A DNA stretch of 6,286 nucleotides from Desulfobulbaceae bacterium UBA5123 (GTDB taxonomy: Bacteria; Desulfobacterota; Desulfobulbia; Desulfobulbales; UBA5123). The stretch's first letter is position 1. Each line of letters starts with the position of its first letter. Positions 1 to 5,927 of the stretch are shown here, in pieces. Under the pieces are notes generated by a model. The model saw only the letters and a program-made list of their open reading frames with translations, had not been told where the DNA came from and searched no databases. Where the stretch lies: positions 1-6,286 of the forward strand of contig DHYT01000082.1 of assembly GCA_002415465.1 (NCBI GenBank), given 5' to 3'. A program made the translations under genes and the position numbers.

Positions 1-480
1 ACCATGAGCCATTATCACAGTAATGAGCACCTGCAGGATTCCAGGTTCCTGGTGTTCTGCAATCACTGCGACAACCCGCCATGTGTTCGTGCCTGCCCGA
101 CCAAGGCGACATTTAAGAGGGAGGACGGAATCGTTGCCATGGACTACCACAGGTGCATCGGCTGCCGTTTCTGCATGGCCGCCTGCCCCTACGGCGCCCG
201 GAGCTTCAACTGGCGTGACCCGCGGCCCTTCGTCAAGCACGAAAACCCCGATTTCCCCACCCGGATGCGCGGCGTGGTCGAGAAGTGCAACATGTGCGCC
301 GAGCGGTTGGCCGAAGGGCTCGAGCCCGCCTGCGTCGAGGCGGTGCGTCCCACCGGCGCCATGATCTTCGGCGACCTGAACGATCCCGGTTCCGAGATCA
401 ACAAGGTGCTGAGCGAGAAGTTTACCATTCAGCGGAAACCATCTTTGGGGACCAATCCCTCCCTTTTCTATATTCTCTAA
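1..480 (+). CDS. dsrO: DsrO, periplasmic ferredoxin-like subunit of DsrMKJOP (3' part)
   Basis: The 5' end lies outside the window: the frame is open to base 1, and the Tat signal peptide and first cluster motif expected of DsrO are absent, so the ATG at 4 is probably internal. DsrO is a periplasmic iron-sulfur protein that passes electrons between the haem protein DsrJ and the membrane protein DsrP. Counting from that ATG, one cluster motif is C19-x2-C22-x4-C27-x3-C31-P and the next is C51-x2-C54-x2-C57-x3-C61-P. A third group has C95-x2-C98-x11-C110, but the expected fourth cysteine is replaced: the segment reads [10 protein letters not shown] where relatives usually have CVEACPTGA. The C-terminus ([10 protein letters not shown]) is the usual tail of HybA/DsrO-type subunits. 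dsrP starts 11 bases after the stop, with GGTGA at 481-485 as its ribosome binding site. The family call is firm; DsrO rather than another HybA-like subunit rests on the dsrP neighbour. Confidence 0.88.
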   Translation, partial: TMSHYHSNEHLQDSRFLVFCNHCDNPPCVRACPTKATFKREDGIVAMDYHRCIGCRFCMAACPYGARSFNWRDPRPFVKHENPDFPTRMRGVVEKCNMCAERLAEGLEPACVEAVRPTGAMIFGDLNDPGSEINKVLSEKFTIQRKPSLGTNPSLFYIL

Positions 481-491
481 GGTGACCTGTC

Positions 492-1661
492 ATGTTGGAA
501 AAAGCGTTAAAAGGTAGCTTTCTGTATAAGGGGTGGATGGCCTTCCTCCTTCTCCTGATCGGGGTCGGCGTTTTGTGCTACAGCCAGCAATACCAATACG
601 GCCTTGGCTATACCGGCATGAGCCGGGATGTATCCTGGGGGTTGTATATCTCCCAGTTTACCTTCCTGGTCGGCGTGGCCGCCGGTGGCTTGATGCTGGT
701 CTTGCCGTATTATATCCATGACTACAAGGCCTTCGGGCGGATCACGATCCTCGGCGAGTTCATGGCCATCGGCGCCGTTGCCATGTGTTTGATGTTCATC
801 CTTGCCGACCTTGGCCAGCCGATCCGGGCCCTCAACGTTATGCTGCATCCTACCCCCAACTCCATGCTGTTCTGGGATATGATCGTGCTTAACGTCTACC
901 TGATCCTCAACGTCCTCTGCGGTTGGGTAGTGTTGCACTCCCACTACAAGGGCGTCAAGTACCCGAAATGGATCAAGCCCTTCATCTATCTGTCCATTCC
1001 CTGGGCAATCAGTATTCACACCGTTACCGCTTTCCTTTACTGCGGTCTGCCGGGCCGTCATTTCTGGCTCACCGCCATCCTGGCGCCCCGCTTCCTGGCC
1101 TCCGCCTTTGCGGCCGGCCCCTCTCTGCTGATGATCATCGCCATGGTCCTCAAGCGGACCACCAAGTTCGATATCGGCCGCACCGCCCAGGACAAGCTGG
1201 TCACCATCATCGGTTATGCCGCGCTGATGAACTTCTTCTTTGTCGCCTGTGAGGTCTTTGTCGCCTACTACTCAAACCTGCCTGGCCATATGCACACCCT
1301 GGACTACCTGTTCTTCGGTCTGGAGCATGACGGCCATGTGTACAACAATCTGGTGCCGTTCATGCGCTTCTCCATGGCCGCCGGCTTGATCGCCATCCCC
1401 ATGCTGTTCCTCTCCCGTTCCAAGAAGTCGGATGGCATGCTGGTAGCCGCCTGCGCGCTGCTCTTCGTCTCGCTGTGGATCGACAAGGGCCTCGGGCTGG
1501 TGCTTGGCGGCTTTGTCCCCAACATGATGAATCAGGTCACCGAGTACTATCCGTCCCTGGGTGAGATCTGCATCACCATCGGCGTATGGTCCGCAGGCTT
1601 CTTCATCCTGAGCCTGCTCTACAAGATCGCCATCACCGTTACCCTGGAGACAGAAGCGTAA
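492..1661 (+). CDS. dsrP: DsrP, NrfD-family menaquinone-interacting membrane subunit of DsrMKJOP
   Basis: This 389-residue integral membrane protein is the quinone-interacting subunit that pairs with DsrO in the sulfite-reduction-associated complex. About ten hydrophobic helices can be seen, roughly at residues 14-31, 52-75, 84-105, 125-147, 160-185, 195-218, 235-260, 288-306, 317-338 and 358-382, as expected for the NrfD/PsrC fold. Segments I recognise from DsrP of sulfate reducers include GMSRDVSWGLYISQFTF (42-58), the DLGQP loop (106-110), HPTPNSMLFWDMIVLN and SIPWAISIHTVTAFLYCGLPG. There is no signal peptide, as usual for this family. The start ATG has GGTGA six bases upstream. It is the last gene of its operon: a strong terminator follows 28 bases after the stop. 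The family is certain. DsrP is preferred to other NrfD proteins because of these segments and the dsrO-like gene before it. Confidence 0.93.
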   Translation: MLEKALKGSFLYKGWMAFLLLLIGVGVLCYSQQYQYGLGYTGMSRDVSWGLYISQFTFLVGVAAGGLMLVLPYYIHDYKAFGRITILGEFMAIGAVAMCLMFILADLGQPIRALNVMLHPTPNSMLFWDMIVLNVYLILNVLCGWVVLHSHYKGVKYPKWIKPFIYLSIPWAISIHTVTAFLYCGLPGRHFWLTAILAPRFLASAFAAGPSLLMIIAMVLKRTTKFDIGRTAQDKLVTIIGYAALMNFFFVACEVFVAYYSNLPGHMHTLDYLFFGLEHDGHVYNNLVPFMRFSMAAGLIAIPMLFLSRSKKSDGMLVAACALLFVSLWIDKGLGLVLGGFVPNMMNQVTEYYPSLGEICITIGVWSAGFFILSLLYKIAITVTLETEA

Positions 1662-1689
1662 GGCGATTACCCGCGGTTGCAGTTTCCAA

Positions 1690-1724
1690 GGCAAGCATCT
1701 TCACGGATGCTTGCCTTTTTTTTT
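1690..1724 (+). terminator. Intrinsic terminator of the dsr operon
   Basis: A perfect 10-bp stem (GGCAAGCATC at 1690-1699 with GATGCTTGCC at 1706-1715) closes a 6-base loop and is followed by nine T residues (1716-1724). Two A residues before the stem can also pair with the first Ts. It separates the dsr operon from the cysteine synthase/synthetase gene. Confidence 0.95.
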
Positions 1725-1752
1725 ATGGATTTTATTTTCAGATCGGTAAAAT
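1723..1752 (+). promoter_or_regulatory. Possible weak promoter for the cysK-cysS gene
   Basis: TAAAAT at 1747-1752 matches five of six bases of the sigma-70 -10 box. The best -35 candidate, TTATGG at 1723-1728 with an 18-base spacer, is poor. A promoter is expected here because a strong terminator lies just upstream and the next gene needs one. Transcription would begin near 1759 and give a leader of about 80 bases. I see no T-box or other known riboswitch in that leader. Confidence 0.3.
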
Positions 1753-1839
1753 ACCGTTACTGTGGCTGATAAACTCGGCATCCAGGCCGATCCACGCCCT
1801 GTTTCCGGTACAACCAACCCCAATCGATCGGGATTCACC

Positions 1840-4170
1840 ATGCACTCGTCGAACATCCTTGACCGTATCGGCAACACCCCGCTGGTCGTCATCAACAAGC
1901 TCAATCCTTTTACAAAGGTCCGTATTCTCGCCAAGGTGGAAAGCTTCAACCCCGGCGGCTCGGTTAAGGACCGGATCGCGTATCAGATGATCAAGGAGGC
2001 CGAGGAATCGGGGGCATTGACCCCCGACAAGATCGTTCTCGAGGCGACCAGCGGCAACACCGGCATCGGCATGGCCATGGTCTGCGCGGTAAAAGGATAC
2101 CGCTGCCAGCTGGTGATGCCGGAGTCGGCCAGTATCGAGCGGCGCAAGATCATGAAGGCCTACGGGGTCGAGATCGTCCTCACCCCGGCCAAGCGGAGCA
2201 CCGACGGCGCCATCGAGCAGGCCTACGCGCTTGCCCGCGAACATCCGGAGCGATACTTCCTTACCGACCAGTTCAACAACGACGCCAACTGGCGGGCGCA
2301 CTACCTTGGCACCGGCCCCGAGATTTGGGAACAAACCGGCGGCGAGGTCACCGATGTCGTTGCCACCCTGGGCACCAGCGGCACGGTGATGGGTCTGTGC
2401 AACTACTTTGCCGATCAGCATCCAGAGGTGCGGGTGACGGCCATGGAGCCCTTTTACGGGCACAAGATCCAAGGCCTCAAGAACATGAAGGAATCATACC
2501 GGCCCGGCATCTTCGACAAGTCAAAACCGTATCAGATCATTCATGTCGTCGATGAGGAGGCATTTGCCATGGCCCGGCAGCTTGCCAGCCAGGAAGGCAT
2601 CTTCGTCGGCATGAGCTCCGGCGCCGCCATGTGCGCGGCCCTCAAACGGGCCGAGCAGATGACCGAAGGCACCATCGTCGTCATCTTCCCGGACGGCGGC
2701 GAACGCTACCTGAGCACCCAGCTCTTCACCGGCGAGAAACCGGCGGAACCCGCCAAGCCGCCGGAGGTACGCTTCTTCAACTCCCTGAAGCGCCGCAAGG
2801 AACCGTTTCGTTCCATCCGCGCCGACAAGGTCACCTTCTACGCTTGCGGCCCCACCGCCCATGAAATCGCCAATCTTGGCCACTGCCGCCGCTTTGTGGT
2901 CGCCGATCTGATCACCCGCCTGCTGAACGATCGCGGCTACAAGGTGGAATACTACATGAATTTCACCGATCTCGACGACAATACCATTGCCGGGGCCGAG
3001 GCGGCCGGGCAAAGCCTGCTTGAGTTCACCGATGGCTATATTCGCGAATTCATGGTTGATATCGACGCATTAGGCGTACTCCCCGCCACCAGCTACCCGC
3101 GCGCCTCGCAACATGTCGAGCAGATGATCCAGCTCGCCGGCGAGTTGGCGCAAAAAGGCTATGCCTACGAGAAACACGGTTCCATCTATTTCGACATCTC
3201 AAAGTTTCCACGGTACGGCAAGCTTGCGCAGGTTGACTTGAGCAAGATCAAGGTGGGCAAAACAGTGGATCTGGACAATTACGACAAGGACAGCCCGGTG
3301 GATTTCACCCTGCTCAAACGCTCCACCCTGGCGGAACTTAAGAACGGCATCTTCTACAAAACCCAATGGGGCAACATCCGCCCAGGCTGGCATATCGAAT
3401 GCGCGGCGATGTCGCTGCACCTGTTCGGCCAGACCATGGACATCCACACCAGCAGCCGCGACCTGATTTTTCCGCATCATGAAAACGAAAACGCCATTGC
3501 CGAGGCGGTTACCGGCAAACCCCTGGCCAACTACTGGCTGCACAGCGAACTGCTCACCGTGGACGGCAGGAAGATGAGCCGTGAGCTTAATAATATCGTC
3601 ACCCTGCGCGATCTCACCGCCAAAGGATATACGCCGCGCCAGGTCCGCTTCTTCCTCATCGCCAGCCACTACCGGAAACCGATCAATTTCACCTACAAAC
3701 GGCTTGATGAAGCCTGCCGGAGCCTGAAACGGCTGGACGATTTCATCCGCAAGCTGATCTGCCTGCCGCCGGAATTGCCCCATCCCGAGATCGCAAGCCA
3801 TCTCACCCGCATGGAAGAAGGGTTTGTGGCGGCGATGAACGACGACCTGAACATCTCCCGTGGCCTGGGCTGCCTCTTTGATTTCATCAAAAAGGCAAAC
3901 CCGATCATCGCCGCCGGGATGCTGGATCGGGAGCAGAAGCAATACATCGTCGAGGCCCTGAACAAGATCAATGCGATCCTCAACGTCATGCGGCTTGAAC
4001 AGACCCAATTGGACCCTGCGATCGACAAGCTGCTGCAGGAGCGCGAGCAGGCACGCCGCGATAAGGATTGGGACAGGGCCGACGCGGCGCGCGCGCAGCT
4101 CGCCGAACACGGGATCACCGTCTTCGACACCGGCAAGGGGCCGGTCTGGAAAAAACAGCCCCGCAAATAG
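1840..4170 (+). CDS. cysK-cysS: Fused cysteine synthase (CysK/CysM type) and cysteinyl-tRNA synthetase
   Basis: One uninterrupted 776-residue frame contains two complete enzymes. Residues 1-300 are a fold-type II PLP enzyme making cysteine from an O-activated serine and sulfide: N-terminal DRIGNTPLV, the PLP lysine K43 in NPGGSVKDR, the substrate loop TSGNTG (70-75), the phosphate loop GTSGT (178-182) and the PLP-pyridine serine segment SSGAA (259-263). A proline-rich linker (about 300-308) leads to cysteinyl-tRNA synthetase (309-776). Its zinc/cysteine pocket is intact: C336, C521, H546 and E550, with T376, W517 and H536 also present and the C521-H546-E550 spacing equal to that of the E. coli enzyme. 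The HIGH motif reads NLGH (345-348) and the KMSKS motif reads KMSRE (578-582). A DALR-type helical domain and the usual C-terminal domain follow. The ATG at 1840 fits the family N-terminus and has GGGA six bases upstream; a GTG at 1762 would add 26 non-conserved residues and has no ribosome binding site. The cytosolic location, and sulfide coming from dissimilatory reduction, are inferred. Confidence 0.93.
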   Translation: MHSSNILDRIGNTPLVVINKLNPFTKVRILAKVESFNPGGSVKDRIAYQMIKEAEESGALTPDKIVLEATSGNTGIGMAMVCAVKGYRCQLVMPESASIERRKIMKAYGVEIVLTPAKRSTDGAIEQAYALAREHPERYFLTDQFNNDANWRAHYLGTGPEIWEQTGGEVTDVVATLGTSGTVMGLCNYFADQHPEVRVTAMEPFYGHKIQGLKNMKESYRPGIFDKSKPYQIIHVVDEEAFAMARQLASQEGIFVGMSSGAAMCAALKRAEQMTEGTIVVIFPDGGERYLSTQLFTGEKPAEPAKPPEVRFFNSLKRRKEPFRSIRADKVTFYACGPTAHEIANLGHCRRFVVADLITRLLNDRGYKVEYYMNFTDLDDNTIAGAEAAGQSLLEFTDGYIREFMVDIDALGVLPATSYPRASQHVEQMIQLAGELAQKGYAYEKHGSIYFDISKFPRYGKLAQVDLSKIKVGKTVDLDNYDKDSPVDFTLLKRSTLAELKNGIFYKTQWGNIRPGWHIECAAMSLHLFGQTMDIHTSSRDLIFPHHENENAIAEAVTGKPLANYWLHSELLTVDGRKMSRELNNIVTLRDLTAKGYTPRQVRFFLIASHYRKPINFTYKRLDEACRSLKRLDDFIRKLICLPPELPHPEIASHLTRMEEGFVAAMNDDLNISRGLGCLFDFIKKANPIIAAGMLDREQKQYIVEALNKINAILNVMRLEQTQLDPAIDKLLQEREQARRDKDWDRADAARAQLAEHGITVFDTGKGPVWKKQPRK

Positions 4171-4212
4171 GATGGAACCGACTGACAATCGGTGAGCGGC
4201 TCTTCTCCAATG

Positions 4213-4241
4213 TTGATTTCCCGGCCGGATCGGTCTAATAT
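4213..4241 (+). promoter_or_regulatory. Sigma-70 promoter of the tRNA-Arg gene
   Basis: TTGATT (4213-4218) and TAATAT (4236-4241) are separated by exactly 17 bases and lie about 20 bases before the tRNA. The bases after the -10 box (agggcgcg) are GC-rich, as in the discriminator of stringently controlled stable-RNA promoters. The spacer contains the palindrome CCGGCCGG (4221-4228). Stringent control is inferred from the discriminator only. Confidence 0.8.
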
Positions 4242-4260
4242 AGGGCGCGATTCACCATGA

Positions 4261-4337
4261 GCGCCCGTAGCTCAGCCGGATAGAGCAACGGCCTTCTAAG
4301 CCGTAGGTCACAGGTTCGAATCCTGTCGGGCGTACCA
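4261..4337 (+). tRNA. tRNA-Arg, anticodon UCU
   Basis: A complete cloverleaf is visible. The 7-bp acceptor stem is GCGCCCG (4261-4267) with CGGGCGT (4327-4333), including one G-U pair. The D stem is GCTC/GAGC (4270-4273, 4283-4286). The anticodon stem is ACGGC/GCCGT (4288-4292, 4300-4304) around the loop CTTCTAA, which puts the anticodon TCT at 4295-4297 (reads AGA, arginine). The variable loop has 5 bases. The T stem is ACAGG/CCTGT with loop TTCGAAT. Discriminator A4334 and CCA (4335-4337) are encoded. It is a single-gene unit with its own promoter and terminator. Confidence 0.97.
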
Positions 4338-4347
4338 GAAATATCAA

Positions 4348-4380
4348 GGGGTGAGCGGATTTCCGCTCACCCCTTTTTTT
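4348..4380 (+). terminator. Intrinsic terminator of the tRNA-Arg unit
   Basis: A perfect 11-bp stem (GGGGTGAGCGG at 4348-4358 with CCGCTCACCCC at 4363-4373) closes a 4-base loop and is followed by seven T residues. It starts 11 bases after the tRNA CCA end. Confidence 0.95.
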
Positions 4381-4538
4381 GTGCGCCCCTCCCATCTGCT
4401 TGCCCCAAGGGTATTCCATTTACCAGACCCGCCACTGTTTTCTGAACTTTTTTCGTGAGACCGCTCTCCGCTTTTTGCACTATACATCCTGCTGCCCAGG
4501 CCGCAGCCATCGGCGTGTGCATCAAATAAGAACTTTTC

Positions 4539-4568
4539 TTGACTATAACAAATAAAATGGATTACGAT
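4539..4568 (+). promoter_or_regulatory. Probable promoter of the methyltransferase-like gene
   Basis: TTGACT (4539-4544) matches five of six bases of the -35 consensus. TACGAT (4563-4568), 18 bases further on, matches four of six bases of the -10 consensus. The surrounding sequence is AT-rich. Transcription would begin near 4575, leaving a leader of about 65 bases before the TTG start at 4641. Confidence 0.5.
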
Positions 4569-4625
4569 TACCTATCCTGACAATCATTAGTGTATTTCTT
4601 CGGCGCGTTACAGCCACCCGCAACA

Positions 4626-4631
4626 AGAGGA
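4626..4631 (+). promoter_or_regulatory. Ribosome binding site that decides a TTG start
   Basis: AGAGGA lies nine bases before an in-frame TTG at 4641. The upstream in-frame GTG at 4590 has no such site, and the next ATG (4698) would remove the first conserved strand of the protein. Confidence 0.6.
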
Positions 4632-4640
4632 CGCAACGAA

Positions 4641-5570
4641 TTGTTCAACACCTACTACCTTGCCCAGCACAACCTGATTCTCACAAGCTGCTCGGCCATG
4701 AACTTCCTTTCCCCTACCGGCGTCAGCACCTTGCCGCCCACCCTTGCCAGCACCATGCTGCTGAACAACGAGGCCGGCCGGGCAATACTGGCGGCGCATT
4801 ATCAAAATTTCATTACCATCGCCAGCAAATTACAGGTGCCGCTGATCCTTACCTCGCCGACCTGGCAGGCCAACCACGAATCGTTGGCCGCGGCCAACGT
4901 CAGCAACAACATCAACGCCCTGGCCGTCCGTTTTCTCAAGTACCTCCGCGCCGACTGCGACGAATGGGCCGAACACATCCATATCGCCGGCCTTATAAGC
5001 AGCAGGCTTGACCATGACCAGCCGGAGCTGGCCCTCTCCAGTCGCGAATCGATCGCCTTCCATCAGTGGCAGATCGAACAACTTGAAAACGAAGGGGTGG
5101 ACCTCCTCCTCGCCTCCTCCATGCCGGCCATGGCCGAGGCCGTCGGCATCGCCACGGCCATGGCTTTCACCACCGCCCCGTACATCATCAGCTTCAAGGT
5201 CAACCAGGATGGGCGCCTGCCCGACGGCACCACCCTTCTGGAGGCCATCGATACCATCGACAGCCTCGGCATCAAAAAACCCGTCGGCTACATGATCAAC
5301 AATGTTTCACCCTCCTGCTTCAACGCATCGAACCAACCGGCGCTCGTCATGAAGCGGCTGATCGGTCTGCAAAGCTGCCCGGTATCGTGTATCGACGCCA
5401 CATCCCGGCGCCAGCCAGCGGACCTTGCGGACTGCAACCGCCAGATGTTGAACCTCTATCAGCTCTACGACATCAAAATCCTTGGCGGCATCAACTGCCT
5501 CAGCCCGGATACCCTCGAAAATCTCGCCTCAAGAATTACCGCCTGCTCGGCAAGCCCGATCGCCCCTTGA
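4641..5570 (+). CDS. Homocysteine S-methyltransferase-family protein with replaced zinc-site residues
   Basis: From the TTG start this is a 309-residue cytosolic (beta/alpha)8-barrel protein of the homocysteine S-methyltransferase family, whose active members move a methyl group to homocysteine using three cysteines to hold zinc. Family landmarks in order: GRAILAAHYQNF (46-57), LTSPTWQAN (70-78), AGLISSRLD (116-124), AFHQWQIEQL (139-148), EAVGIATA (166-173), ISFKVNQDGRLPDGTTLLEAID (183-204, in two parts SFKVNQDGRLP and TTLLEAID), GYMINNVSP (216-224) and ILGGINCLSP (280-289). Catalytic positions differ from the usual: the N-terminal DGG-x-E loop reads TSCSAMN (15-21), the Cys of the YMINC motif is N221, and the GGCC cysteines are I284-N285, with one Cys shifted to 286. 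VET before DGRLP is VNQ. Length is normal and no frameshift is visible. G+C matches its chromosomal neighbours. The fold call is firm. Methyltransferase activity is doubtful; it may bind another ligand or use C226/C286. Confidence 0.8.
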   Translation: MFNTYYLAQHNLILTSCSAMNFLSPTGVSTLPPTLASTMLLNNEAGRAILAAHYQNFITIASKLQVPLILTSPTWQANHESLAAANVSNNINALAVRFLKYLRADCDEWAEHIHIAGLISSRLDHDQPELALSSRESIAFHQWQIEQLENEGVDLLLASSMPAMAEAVGIATAMAFTTAPYIISFKVNQDGRLPDGTTLLEAIDTIDSLGIKKPVGYMINNVSPSCFNASNQPALVMKRLIGLQSCPVSCIDATSRRQPADLADCNRQMLNLYQLYDIKILGGINCLSPDTLENLASRITACSASPIAP

Positions 5571-5591
5571 CCCCACAGGCAAAAACGCAAA

Positions 5592-5623
5592 AGAGCCCGC
5601 CATCCCAGAAGGAGGCGGGTTCT
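5592..5623 (-). terminator. Hairpin terminator between convergent genes, best on the minus strand
   Basis: Bases 5592-5601 pair with 5614-5623 (10 bp with one G-U pair, core CCCGCC/GGCGGG) around a 12-base loop. Read on the minus strand the stem is followed by the T-rich run TTTGCGTTTTT (5591-5581), so it should terminate the lipoprotein operon. On the plus strand there is no T run, so it would act only weakly for the methyltransferase-like gene. Confidence 0.7.
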
Positions 5624-5678
5624 CTATACACCGGATTCTACCCGGGAATGGGCACTGCCGTGAACGCAATGGTTGTTC

Positions 5679-5915
5679 TTACTTACACACGACCATTAGA
5701 TCATAAACAGGTACAAGAAAATTCGATGATGTAGTTTTTTCTTTTATCTCATATCCATTAGGACAAACCCTACCTGCTTCTCGATAACAGTCTTTCAAAA
5801 ATTCTTCACATCTTACGGCCACACCCTGCTCTCCACTTGGAAGAACGATTTTTTCTGAAGTGGTTGCACAGGCGGATAGTAAACAAATACTGATAAGAAG
5901 GATCATAAGTTTCAT
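5679..5915 (-). CDS. Small four-cysteine outer-membrane lipoprotein of unknown function
   Basis: The 78-residue product starts at the ATG read from 5915, with AAGGAG six bases upstream; a longer in-frame start 30 bases earlier would put residues before the signal peptide and overlap the previous gene. Residues 1-15 are a typical lipoprotein signal (MK, hydrophobic core, LSA) ending at lipobox Cys16. Position +2 after the Cys is Ala, not Asp, so sorting to the outer membrane is likely. The mature part has exactly four more cysteines (C36, C43, C51, C77), which could form two disulfides in the periplasm. The layout resembles a loose group of small proteobacterial lipoproteins that I recall but cannot name (a LPSGEQG-type segment, a C-x6-C-x7-C stretch, then PNGYE). 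Its G+C content (about 37%) is far below that of the left-hand genes. Lipoprotein status is firm; no function is assigned. Confidence 0.85.
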   Translation of the reverse strand: MKLMILLISICLLSACATTSEKIVLPSGEQGVAVRCEEFLKDCYREAGRVCPNGYEIKEKTTSSNFLVPVYDLMVVCK

Positions 5916-5921
5916 TTGCTT

Positions 5922-5927
5922 CTCCTT
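5922..5927 (-). promoter_or_regulatory. Ribosome binding site of the lipoprotein gene, overlapping the upstream stop
   Basis: AAGGAG on the minus strand shares two bases with the TAA stop of the preceding gene (TAAGGAG) and lies six bases before the ATG. This fixes the start at 5915 and suggests that translation of the two genes is coupled. Confidence 0.85.

Larger units (their letters stand above)
4381..4640 (+). other. Non-coding stretch between the tRNA and the methyltransferase-like gene
   Basis: No frame here has coding character, no second tRNA is present, and the tRNA 3' end is not repeated. The only feature I can support is a promoter near 4539-4568. The part around 4525-4590 is AT-rich, unlike the genes on either side, as expected of a promoter region. 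Confidence 0.6.

Noticed and set aside
1762..1839. GTG start that would add 26 residues to the cysteine synthase/synthetase fusion
   Set aside because: It has no ribosome binding site, would lie at the expected transcription start, and the added residues do not resemble the family N-terminus, which begins naturally at the ATG at 1840.
1753..1839. T-box or other cysteine-responsive leader before the fusion gene
   Set aside because: The leader is only about 80 bases, with short weak hairpins (for example AATC/GATT around the GGGA), no T-box sequence and no terminator/antiterminator pair.
1738..2472. Long open frame on the minus strand opposite the cysteine synthase domain
   Set aside because: It is a mirror frame of a high-G+C gene, with low-complexity His/Gly/Val/Arg-rich content and no known domain.
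3199..4188. 329-codon open frame on the minus strand opposite the synthetase domain
   Set aside because: The plus-strand synthetase is unmistakable across the whole stretch; the minus frame has no recognisable domain or binding site.
4177..4193. Small hairpin ACCGA-N7-TCGGT after the fusion gene as a terminator
   Set aside because: It has only five base pairs and no following T run. The transcript probably ends elsewhere or runs into the tRNA unit.
4590..4640. GTG start for the methyltransferase-like gene
   Set aside because: There is no ribosome binding site before it, and the 17 added residues do not look like family sequence. The TTG at 4641 is better supported.
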